A program made the translations under genes and the position numbers. A stretch of 64,000 nucleotides of DNA, from the NCBI RefSeq assembly GCF_964204645.1, contig NC_134031.1, positions 10,392,501-10,456,500 of the forward strand, written 5' to 3'. Below the pieces are notes generated by a model. It was not told the DNA's origin and did no database searches. It saw nothing but the letters and a program-made list of their open reading frames with translations. This document shows, piece by piece, positions 33,559 through 45,902 of this stretch (positions are counted from its first letter, which is position 1; every line of letters starts with the position of its first letter). The DNA is from Tubulanus polymorphus. Taxonomy: Eukaryota; Nemertea; Palaeonemertea; Tubulaniformes; Tubulanidae.

Positions 33559-36153
33559 ATGGACAATATACTCCTAGAATTGGGAATAGGCCAATACATT
33601 GCAAAGTTTCTCGAAAATAAGGTACCGTATTTCAATACTTTATGTATACACAGACTTGCCCCGATTGGTAATGCTATAGGGCCATAACTTCTGAAAATGT
33701 ATCATATTTTAATTTCTCATCCAGATAGGTGTTAGTGACGTCACGACCATGACAGATAGTGATTTTGAAGCAGCAGGAGTTACAGCTATCGGGGATAGAG
33801 TCCGGCTAAGGAATAGGTGTAGGATAGTAAATTCTCAGCCTAAAGAAGAAGAAAATGTGTCTAGTGCAGGTAATAATTTGAGTTTTAAGATAAATCACGT
33901 GCTTAATTCCAACTTTCATGACCGTTGTCACTGACCGTTACGCTAATTCAATTCTGTCCATGAGATTGTGCTATCAGAGGGTTATACTTTTAGAGAGGTT
34001 ATGCAGGCTTGTGCCTATTTCTCGTGATTAAGCTAAGCTGAGGTCGACTTACGACGATCATCTCGTCGTAAAAACAGCGGTAGTAAACACGTGACCGCCG
34101 ATTGGCGATTCGTTTGTCACAGTCAGATCGACACCGATTCAATCATCGCCGAGTCCAAAGGTCATTTGACGCATAACTCATCGCTGAAATAGAACTTGTT
34201 CTATCCTTGCGATTCGACTTACGACGGGTCTGCGATCAATGGATTTTTTTACAAATTTGTAAATTGTTTACTTGAAATATATAACACTTTCCTTTATTAT
34301 TTCATTTTCAGGATCATCTAGTGTTTTGTGCAGGTTGAGAACGCAATTTCAAAAACGGAAGGCCGGCACCAAGAAATCAATGACGACAAAAAATGCAGAG
34401 AAAGATACACGACGAATAAAACTAGGTTGGAAACACGCCATCAAAAGCGGGACCTTTGTACTAGTTACTGCAAGCAAGGGTGGGGGGACACACACTTTGG
34501 ACCTGAAAATAGAAATGAACTTGTCGGCCTTAACCATGGAGTTCTTAAACCTATTTTTTCCAGACGGCAAATCGAATGCGATGAACCTAAAAATCAATGA
34601 TGTGAGCTATTACTTAGCAAATTTCAATGGTAATCGGTTATGTGATTATCTTGAGTGTGGTAATGTTTTTGGTCTAGAGGCCTACATCGCAGCACATAAA
34701 ACAAACCCTATTAGGCTCTATCTTCACACAACTGTTTTAGTTGACGATAGTGATGATGAAACATCCTTGCCATCCGTGTCATCCTTTCTTGCTAATACCC
34801 ACCAGCCGATTTCTGAGTCAACTTTACCTATGTTTTCGTTGATGCAACCGGCATTGTCGTTTACGCCAGCAGCCTCATCTACAATTTCGGCTAGTAGTGA
34901 TATTCAACCTATCGTTTTAACTACGCATACCCAATCTGCCCATACACTTTCAACTCCATTTGCGGCCGGGATTCAGTCTGGTACCTACCGGTGCTGTTGG
35001 CATACATACGGGTGCAAATGATACACATTCTCGTGATGGTATAGCAGATATCAACTTTAATGATTTCGAATTGATACAGCCTGATACGCCTCTAATTCAG
35101 TTCAGAGTACAGACGAGTGGCGAGTTATCACAAGAAGAGATAAATCGCATTGAACGGGAAGGATACAACCTTCTGGTTCGCAGAACAGCCATGGTCGAAG
35201 ATATGATAAACGCTTTTTGTGATGCATCGGTGATGGGGAAAATAATAAATGCTCGAATGATACTCCCTCATGGAAATGTTGAAGCCGGAGAAGGACACGG
35301 TGTCTTTCGAGAGTGTCTTACTGAATTTTGATCAGAATTTAGAAAGCAATGTATGACGGGTAGTAGTCAGATGATCCCTCTCATACGCCATGATTATGGC
35401 ACAGAGAAATGGGAGGCTTTCGGACGCATCATCGGTAAAGGATTTCAGGAAACATCATATTTCCCAATATTCCTCGCGCAGCCATTTGTTTCCGAATTGT
35501 TCTTCCAGCAGGATGATAGCGTAGACTTGGTCGAATCATTCCTGAAATATGTTTCTCCGTCTGAGGAGCTGGTATTTCGACGCGCATTGGCTAATTTCGA
35601 TGATGAAGCAAATGACGTCGAAGAGATAATAGACATACTGGGGGGATATGAATGTCGGAAACTTCCTACGAAGGAGAACTTCTCCATGTTGATTCGGGAA
35701 ATTAGTCACCAGGAATTGGTGCAAAAGCCGAGATTTATAGTTGATTGTATAAATCCTATGATACAGAAATATGTAACAATATCATATAAACAGTACCTCG
35801 ATCTTTGTACGGATCTTAAACCCTCCTGTCGCAAAGTGGTAGAATTACTTTCTTTTCCAAACGTTTTGTCAGCTCCTCAGTCAAATGTTGCTACGTTACT
35901 GAAGAGATATGTCAGATCATTGGATGAAAGCATGTTATCTAAGTTCCTCCGCTATTGTACTGGTTCTGACATCTGTAACTGCCAAAAGATTGACGTGACC
36001 TTTACTAAGGTAGACGGTCTCCAACGAGCTCCCGTTGCTCGAACATGTGCCCAGATATTGGAGTTACCAGAAACATATGACGAATACGTCGAACTGAAAC
36101 AAGAATTCGATAATATTCTCCAGAGCAATGTTTGGGTTATGGACGTCGTATAA
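33559..36153 (+). pseudogene. SAM-HECT ubiquitin ligase-like gene
   Basis: Exons 33559-33621, 33725-33869 and 34312-36153, all with GT-AG borders and matching phases. Exons 1-2 encode a SAM domain (ILLELGIGQYIAKFLENK, SDFEAAGVTAIGDRVRLRNR). Exon 3 has a Ser/Thr-rich linker followed by a HECT-type C-terminal domain: GHGVFRECL, RHDYGTEKWEAFGRIIGKGF, and a C-lobe with FTKVDGLQRAPVARTCAQIL. The cysteine of RTCAQ sits where HECT ligases carry the thioester-forming residue. SAM domains mediate protein interaction and HECT domains transfer ubiquitin. The copy is broken by a one-base frameshift between about 34960 and 35021 and by a TGA at 35329-35331 where related proteins have tryptophan. It is cargo of the integrase element. 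Confidence 0.85.
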
Positions 36154-36862
36154 AATTATTCTAGAAACGAAATGACGTAATCCACGTAAGTTTCATATTT
36201 TCAAAGTTGGATCAAAACGTGTTTAAGTTCTTTTGTTTAGGCCAAAAGTGGTGTGTTTATTTTTAATATTGCCAGCCCTGATGTCGTTTCTTTTATCATA
36301 GAATTACTTAGTGACGATCTTTTTAATGATAGAAGTAATTATTCATGCAGTGCATTTTGACCAGGTTCTACAGTTCTCGGTTAAGTTTGACTGTAGAGTT
36401 AAAGCATTGGAAATATTGAAAAAAACCGACTTAACTCTCGAGTCAAACCTTACCGAGAGCTGTTAAACTTGCTCCTTATATATGTCGTTTCAAATCAGGG
36501 CATCAATCATGACCAAATACGTTTTTTGTTTGTATTGAAAACAGGGCGATTTGGGGATGCCACTTCTCTGCTGTCAAGTTATGTTTTGTCTCGAAATTGT
36601 AAGACAATCATCTTTAAGTACATATTGATATATTGTATCAACACGGTATTAAAACGTAGATAATGTTTTAAGGCTTTTAAGAGAAACTTTGATACTTCGA
36701 TTAAAATATTCAAATATCTTCACTTCATTGCGTTTTCGTTCTTTCATGGTGTCTCACTTTCACTTGAGCTGCAAATGATATCGTAGTACGAAAGTGTCAT
36801 TGGCACGTATTCGAACACGATTAAATTATATACTGTCAAAATTGCACATTCATATAGAGATA
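36154..36862. other. Intergenic stretch with an imperfect hairpin
   Basis: No gene. At about 36371-36465 two arms of ~32 bases pair: GTTCTCGGTTAAGTTTGACT and TAGAGTTAA with their complements ACTCTCGAGTCAAACCTTAC and CGAGAGC. Confidence 0.5.
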
Positions 36863-37036
36863 CAGTGGAACTCGTTATAACTAACTGGGATACAACGATT
36901 CATCGGACATAACAAATACAAGATTGTGTCCCACATTAGACAATTTGATTAATTTCACACTGGATATGACGAAATATCTGTTAAAATGAACAATATTTTC
37001 TGGTCCCCAGAGGTTCGTTGTAACGAGGTTCCAATG
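36863..37036. mobile_element. 174-bp pogo/Tigger-like MITE
   Basis: The left end CAGTGGAACTCGTTATAAC and the inverted right end CATTGGAACCTCGTTACAAC are close relatives of Tigger/pogo (Tc1-mariner superfamily) termini. TA flanks both sides (36861-36862 and 37037-37038). No coding region. Confidence 0.7.
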
Positions 37037-37040
37037 TATG

Positions 37041-37328
37041 CATCTTCACCTGTCATGGGAATCGAATTCACTAAGCTAAAGCCGTGTTCCCCGAACCCCT
37101 TGACCTCGCGAGTCGTTGGTGTCGTTACTAGCCGACCATAATCCGGTCGTACCAATCACAGCGCTTTAAGCAAACGACATTATAGGCTTCTGTTGGTTTT
37201 CCCGTTAAATGGACCAATCAGCGTACAATGAGGTATTTCAACCAGTAATGAAATCACGCGTCGTGAGGCCAGGGGGTGGTGGAAACGAGTTCGGGGTGCG
37301 ATACCAGAACCCTGGCATGCGAGGATGA
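37041..37328. mobile_element. Foldback MITE, copy 2
   Basis: A diverged copy of 27696-28021 in the opposite orientation. Shared blocks include CCCCTTGACCTCGCGAGTCG, ACCAATCACAGCGCTT and CGTCGTGAGGCCAGGGGG. It lies inside the 8.6-kb element, between its two genes. Confidence 0.6.
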
Positions 37329-37758
37329 AAGTTATGTGACTTGTCCATAAGACCACTTTTTAAAAAACCGCTTCATAGAACTTTCTCAAAATAAATTTAA
37401 TCAAAAATACATCTTTTTGAACCATACGCAAATTTATTCTGAAGCGTTTTGAGAATAGCGGATACTGGAGTACGCTTTCGCAGATAATTCTCCATGTAAA
37501 TTGATGGCACGTGTATTCTATTTCTGAGACACCTACTTGAGATGGGGTTGAATAGCGAATTAAAACATGGGTAGTGTTAGTATGATGTATTACTAAGCCC
37601 AAACAGTCGCATGAATCCATGAAAAATTACAATCATATTCTTTTCAACGCGTAACGTATATCATAGATATATTTGAATCTTCGAAATACATCATGAACAG
37701 ACAACACATAAACCGTGCAGGACAGATACGTATAAAAATGATTCTAACATGTATGCTC

Positions 37759-40186
<2,428 letters not shown>

Positions 40187-40355
40187 CTGTTAAGATCATC
40201 AACAAGATCAACAGCAAATCCGTTGAGCAACTTGGTCTTTATTACGTAAAAGGATACAAGTCCGAACGGTGTCCATTATAATTAAGCGGTCGTGCACGAG
40301 TACGTATGCGTATGTACATAATTTGTATGTCAGCATCTGGAGTAGACACGTTTCC

Positions 40356-40879
40356 GGGGCGCCAAAACGAAAGTTCGTTTTGGCGGGGGCGCCAAAACGG
40401 CATTTTCCTTGTTTTGGCGCGCCAAAACGAACTTTCAGAGAAATTTCGACGTTTTTCGTTGTTTTGGCGGGGGCGCCAAAACGAAAGTTCGTTTTGGCGG
40501 GGGCGCCAAAATGAAAGTTCGTTTTGGCGGGGGCACCAAAACGGAATTTTCTTTGTTTTGGCGCGCCAAAACGAACTTTTAGAGAAATTTCGACGTTTTT
40601 CGTTGTTTTGGCGGGGGCGCCAAAATGAAAGTTCGTTTCGGCGGGGTCGCCAAAACGGAATATTCTCCGTTTTGGCGCGCCAAAACGAACTTTTAGAGAA
40701 ATTTCGACGTTTTTCGTTGTTTTGGCGGGGGCGCCAAAACGGAATTTTCTTTGTTTTGGCGCGCCAAAACGAACTTTAAGAGAAAATTGGACGTTTTTTT
40801 TCGTTTTGGCGTTCTGGCGTTCTGGCGCCCTCATTTACATACCAGGAATTTTACGCTATGGCCCTTATCAGCCACCATA
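40356..40879. repeat. Right terminal inverted repeat
   Basis: Inverted partner of 32287-32868, slightly shorter because the number of palindromic units differs. The outer tip reads CCTTATCAGCCACCATA. The GGCGCGCC-centred units occur with the same spacers. The long minus-strand frame at 40208-40834 is a repeat artefact. Confidence 0.85.
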
Positions 40880-40885
40880 CTTTTG
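40880..40885. other. Target-site duplication CTTTTG, right
   Basis: Second copy of the hexamer that flanks the 8.6-kb element; see 32281-32286. Confidence 0.85.
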
Positions 40886-41770
40886 AGTTTTAGCTTTGCA
40901 ATATTTTGTATACAAGGGGAGCCAAACGTATTCGTTAATTTCTTCAAATCATCTTCATTGTTAACCTCTGATATTTTTTGCGTGATGTTCTTATTCCTAA
41001 TCTTTGATGATTTTATTCTTTTGACTCTTTTCTTTTATTCTATTGAATTTATGTACGAGTTTAACATGTTTTTCTAAATGAGCTATACTAGGAAAAGATA
41101 AATTTACGCCTGATGTCCAACATAATGCGCACATAACAAAATTTAAGTCATGGACAATAGATATATGCTTATCAAGGTCCGGACGACTTGAACAAATATA
41201 AGGGGATTTAGAATTATTTTTTATGCGTAATGAACATAAAACTGTCTTAGTTGTATTGACAGGAACATTTTTATTTGTTTCTTTCAGGTCTGAAGTAACC
41301 TCACGTGTTCTTATATCAACAGTTGAGTCTTCATTATCAATATCATCTATATTATCATTAGCTAAATCAGAGTTTTCATTTTTACGATTCATTTGCAATT
41401 CATTTTCAGCTGGTTTATTAGGTAACGGTTCACTAATTACATTTTGGGACAACTCAATTTTTTCATCTAGCACTGTTTTTCCTAATTTATATAATGCATC
41501 TGTGACAGTTTTATTAAATGAAACACCTCTTTTTGATAATCTTGTTCTTTTTCTACCACCATGTCGGTCACTCCAAGAAGCCTGGGGAAATGAAACATTA
41601 GGACGATAGGGATCATAGACAACAGACTCCTCAGAAGATACTAAATCATATTTGCTGTCTTTAACAGCTCCACCAAGACGTCGGGGGCCAAGATTGTGAG
41701 GCTGCCGTTTGGCTAGTTTGCCTGAAAGAAGTGGAACCCCTAAATGGCTTTCATCATGTAAGATTTTCAA
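40886..41770 (-). pseudogene. C2H2-like region of the Mutator-like transposon protein
   Basis: The minus-strand frame starting near 41770 has a basic segment (LAKRQPHNLGPRRLGG, RKRTRLSKRG), an acidic linker, and two finger-like pairs: YICSSRPDLDKHISIVH and CALCWTSGVNLSFPSIAHLEKHVKLVH, with C2H2 spacing. It is out of frame with the SWIM-bearing frame, which stops at 41754. It shifts once more near 41010, after which an open frame leads through KKLTNTFGSPCIQNIAKLKL to the insertion site. Across the insert it continues into the PHD finger at 32286-32049. Confidence 0.7.
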
Positions 41771-43301
41771 TATCTTGGCCTTCTTTTATAAATTCAAGCT
41801 CTTCACTTGTTGCTGAATGTAAAACAGCTTTCAATTCATCAATCAAATGACTAGTAAGAACTTGCCGAGGTGGATAATTGTTGACACCACTTTCAATTTT
41901 ATGCGACAAGTAAGACGACAGCAGTTCATCAACTCTGTTTATTTTCTTGTTGTGAGCTATTAGGGCAAATAGATGTTTGCAGAAGTAAGGCTGTCCCTTC
42001 ATTATGAATGCTTCGCAGCTACAAATACCTAGTTGAAGATTAACTATATGATAATTATCTCCTATTTTCTCTTGTAATGCATCCGGAACCAAGGTGAATA
42101 AATACTTAAAATAAAGTCTAGCAGCAAGTGAATCTAAGTCTCCAATATAACTGCGACATTTACTGATTATATCATAACTGTGTTCATTAGAGATCTGATT
42201 AAAATTACAGGCGAGAAACTGACTACTTACAGGCGTACTTGATGGTAATCGATCTTCTAATATTTGAAGGTCATAATCATTAGTGACACTTTCAAAAAAT
42301 TGATCAGACAGTGGCTCATCTGACGTATCTTCGGACCCACATATATTTCTATTTGACTTTCTGCGAGGACTATTAAAAATACCCCATCCATTTCCATCAG
42401 AGGCAACCAAAAATCCACTCTTTAACAATTCAAGTGCTCTATCACAGGTTCCTCGCACAAATGTCTTCTTTCGTATAGTTCGAATCTTTTCTGAAGATTT
42501 TTGGTAATTAAAATTGGCCGCTTTTAAATCATCATCAAATACATAACGGAGCATTTTTACTACAAAAATTGATATCAAACGATTGAGATGATTGCTGAAA
42601 TATGTTGAATCTATATCTTTGAATTTTCGTTCAGTAACATTGTCTGTCATAAGAAGGGGATTGTGACGGTCAGTAGCTATGGTGCGATATATCGGCTCAG
42701 CATTAAATATTTCTGACCATGTCTCAGATGAAAACCAATTTGTCTCGAGATAATTTATCAAATTTTTCTTTGAGTCATCACTTAGTAAGTTTGCAGGGAT
42801 ATTATTCTTTATAAAATTGAGAAATTCATTAGCAAGGAAAGTGTGGGAAGGTTTATCCCATGAGCGCATAACACATTTAAATCCCGTCTCTAATGGCCTC
42901 ATAAGCAATTTTAATTGTGAATCATTATTCAAAGTACGTCTAATGCACTGTAAAGCATGAAAATTACAGAGAACAGACAGCAAACCATTTAATGATGCTC
43001 CCCTTTTAAGGGCAGTATCTCTGTCATGTTGTACTAGAGGGGAAAGGGGTTGAATGAAAGAACATGGACGGATTGAGAAAAAACCACTGCCATCATTGTA
43101 TATATAGAACTCTCTAGGATGTTGACAATCTATTCTTTGACAGGGTGTGTTAGCACATAAAATCTGAAGTGAGAGAGCATGCGAATCTGCATCATCAGAA
43201 TTGCTTACTGAAGCTGCTGCTATACGACCTTCGTTTAAACTATCAGTAAATGTAATAAAAGCTGGTTTTGAATCTAACTGCATTGAAATCATGTTTAACA
43301 T
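41754..43301 (-). pseudogene. MULE-like transposase C-terminal half with SWIM zinc finger
   Basis: A 515-residue frame. TFTDSLNEGRIAAASVSN near the start and LLSVLCNFHALQCIRRTL further on fit the MULE-type transposase fold, where a C/H-containing block of the form CxFHxxQ is typical. Around 42050-41975 lies a SWIM zinc finger (GICSCEAFIMKGQPYFCKHL, pattern CxC-xn-CxH), a frequent partner of MULE transposases. It overlaps the preceding frame by 59 bases in a different phase, so one shift separates it from the upstream half. The transposase would cut and rejoin DNA at the element's inverted ends. Confidence 0.75.
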
Positions 43302-44190
43302 CCATTCCTATAACTGAACGGCCAAATTTTGATAGATATGAAAGATTTTTTTCAGGAGCTAATACAAAATGATAATTTTTTTTCAGACTCCGATCTCCCC
43401 TTTGAAATAAAATCACAGATTCCACTTCAGTCTCTAATAGTTTTTCAGTATTGCGCCAATCTGAGCTAACCAAAGGGATATCATCTTGGCTTCGCATACT
43501 TTTTTTAACAGCCTCCCTATCGATATAACGCAATCGATCACTTACTTGCTTTAATGTATGATTCACTGAGGAGCTTTCTTCATTTTCATTTGACAAATGG
43601 ACTTTCTGTTGATTGTTTGTAGCAGAAAGAACTTGTTTTGGAGTAGCTTTAAGTACGATTCGTTGTTGATCCCACTTATCTCTGGTTGCTAGGGATGGAC
43701 GTTTATTTGATTGTACAGGAACACTCTGATGGTATTTACCATTATCGCAATGTTTATATATCTTCCATGTTGAAAGGTCATCATTGTATAAGACAAGCTT
43801 TATTTTCCAATTGCAAACTAGATGAGGGTGTTTTGGTTGATCACTTAATCTTGCCTGGGCTGGTCGATCCTTTTTTGTTCTCAATTTATAATTGTAGCGA
43901 ATAACACAAAGTTTCCTACCATCAGTGTCTAAAACCCATTTTTTACTAGACGCAGTTGTACAGTGCTCACAAATGTTAGGCAATTCTAAATTCAGATGAC
44001 AAGCAGTGCAGTTCATGGCTGTTATTGATCTATCTAAACCACTAAGTAATTCACCACATGCTGAGCGACAATCATTTGACTTAGATGAACATGTTATGAT
44101 CATTTCAACAACTTTTTTCCCATGAGGTTTTTCATTGATTCCTGATATGAACTCATATTTTTCATCAAATCTGTGAGTTTTCTTTCCCCC
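43243..44190 (-). pseudogene. MULE-like transposase N-terminal half
   Basis: The open frame continues from the Ulp1-like ORF after a one-base shift in a run of five G (near 44190). It includes a zinc-binding-looking stretch (CTACHLNLELPNICEHC), a WRKY/FLYWCH-like stretch with CNWKIKLVLYNDDLSTWKIY and KHCDNGKYHQ, and, near the end, VIGMDVKHDFNAVRFKT, whose aspartate could be the first catalytic acid. The order DNA-binding finger then DDE core fits Mutator-like transposases. The frame is lost at 43243, where the downstream half continues in another phase. Confidence 0.65.
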
Positions 44191-45766
44191 ATCCAGCCTT
44201 TTCTGTTACAGATACCTTCATAGTTGTTTGATTACCTGGATAAATAGCACGCACATTTTTGTCAAACATATAGACTTTTTTGGTGATATCAAATGTAAAT
44301 TTACTGAAGTGATTTTTGGTTTCAACACCAGTTTCTAATTCACCATCTTCTATCCACTGAATAGTAGTGAATTCTCGAATCCAATTACAAGCCTCTCCAT
44401 TGTTCAAAAACTCATTGATTCTATCCATTGATACCTTATCATCCTTTCCAGCATCCGAGCATGGGAATGTTTTATGTAACTGCTTTCCCGTTTTCAAAGT
44501 GATTTTCAATTCTAATACGTGATTACTGTTTCTGCACCAATGATGAATTTTTGGTTTCCCTTTAATTAATTCGCTTAACTTGTTCAAACATTTTTCTTCC
44601 ACTAAAGGGCTGCTTCTAGTAGGGCCTTGAGGTTTCTTGAGGTTAGCGTGCGTATACGATTCTTTTTTCCTCTTTGATACTGGTATTTCAAAGTCATCAT
44701 CATCATTATCAGAAATTGTGATTATCTTAGTACCTTTCCTTTTCAGTTTAGATGCAAGACCATTCTCTCTTGGTATAACCGAAGAATCAGTTGAATAAAT
44801 ATGACTTAACTGAATTGATTGTCCAATTATCCAGTCAATAAGAACTTTGCGTATAAAATGTGAATGTTTGCTTATGTCATGTAAATATCCAATTTTTGAA
44901 GATATAGGGCTGAAACTAGTAAGATTTGAAAATTCCTCAATATCCTGGGCCGCAAGACATCCTATGAGTACAGCAGATGGACCACAGACAGAACTACATG
45001 TTTGAATAGGATAAAGAGGTGCACAAGATCTACCACAATTGACAAATCGGCGGCTTGCGTTATGATGTTCTGTATCATGGCAACAAAGAAGAGTGGGCAA
45101 TGGGAGTTTAAAATTTGAACATAGCTCGTTGATATTAGCCACTAATGCTATTGGACAAGACCAGCCCAATGTGTCCAAATAAAAGAGCTTGTTGTTTACC
45201 TTATCATAAACTGCAAGGGCCCAATGATTAGCATTTTGAGCATTTAAAACAGAAACATTATCAATGCAGCCAACATGAAGGAAAAAGATCATTCCATCAC
45301 ATTGTTCAATAGAACCAATTTTAGTTACACACTCAAAGAAATATTTCAAATTGTTAGCACTGTGGACAGTTTCAGTGTGAGGGTGGTTGGAGGGTTCAGA
45401 ATCAAACCAGTCACATACTTTCTTAAATTCATTTTTCTTTGCTTTGACAGTAGTTAAGATATAAATAAACCTGTTTATCTCACCCAAACTAAAGCATCCA
45501 TAATCGAGTTTTACATGCGCATGCCCTGCTCCGGTTGTCAGTCTATCTTGAAGTTGAGTTTTGATCTGGTTAAGCTGGTTTAAAGGTGGTGTGTATCTCG
45601 ATTGATCTGCTTTCTTGCACTCTTCAGACGAACAAATAACAAAATCTACATTAGTTGATAATCTGGTTTCTGGAATAATGAAAGTTGAAAAATACTCTAG
45701 CCCATCACTTGTCTCATTAGTTGTCGTATCTGCATTCATGTCGCTGGTTTCATCATCACTGATCAT
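44165..45766 (-). CDS. Ulp1/C48-type cysteine protease domain of the transposon protein
   Basis: A 533-residue frame starting MISDDETSD. The catalytic set of Ulp1/SENP proteases is visible: His181 in NHWALAVYD, Asp198 in FYLDTLG, Gln255 and Cys261 in QTCSSVCGPS. These enzymes cleave SUMO or related proteins; copies occur in KDZ/Zisupton and some Mutator-like transposons, where the role is unclear. A nuclear-localisation-like stretch (SKRKKE) follows an acidic linker. The ORF may be joined to upstream SGNH exons: an acceptor near 45791 is in phase 2 and fits the donor at 46194. At its C-terminus a single-base indel in GGGGG ends the frame; one base more leads on into the transposase. Confidence 0.8.
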   Translation of the reverse strand: MISDDETSDMNADTTTNETSDGLEYFSTFIIPETRLSTNVDFVICSSEECKKADQSRYTPPLNQLNQIKTQLQDRLTTGAGHAHVKLDYGCFSLGEINRFIYILTTVKAKKNEFKKVCDWFDSEPSNHPHTETVHSANNLKYFFECVTKIGSIEQCDGMIFFLHVGCIDNVSVLNAQNANHWALAVYDKVNNKLFYLDTLGWSCPIALVANINELCSNFKLPLPTLLCCHDTEHHNASRRFVNCGRSCAPLYPIQTCSSVCGPSAVLIGCLAAQDIEEFSNLTSFSPISSKIGYLHDISKHSHFIRKVLIDWIIGQSIQLSHIYSTDSSVIPRENGLASKLKRKGTKIITISDNDDDDFEIPVSKRKKESYTHANLKKPQGPTRSSPLVEEKCLNKLSELIKGKPKIHHWCRNSNHVLELKITLKTGKQLHKTFPCSDAGKDDKVSMDRINEFLNNGEACNWIREFTTIQWIEDGELETGVETKNHFSKFTFDITKKVYMFDKNVRAIYPGNQTTMKVSVTEKAGWGKENSQI

Positions 45767-45902
45767 TATAATTTCCTCATAGCCACCACCGCTGAAACTT
45801 GAAAATAATTGCTATCATTATCAATCAGGGAGATATTTTTGTTACATGACCAATCAAATTGATATTTACCTGGATACAAAATTATAATTATTATTATTCC
45901 TG

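Noticed and set aside
40208-40834. 208-residue minus-strand frame
   Set aside because: Same palindromic repeat in the other inverted end; no protein family.
41223-41609. 128-residue plus-strand frame opposite the transposon gene
   Set aside because: Antisense shadow of the C2H2-bearing frame; no recognisable domain.
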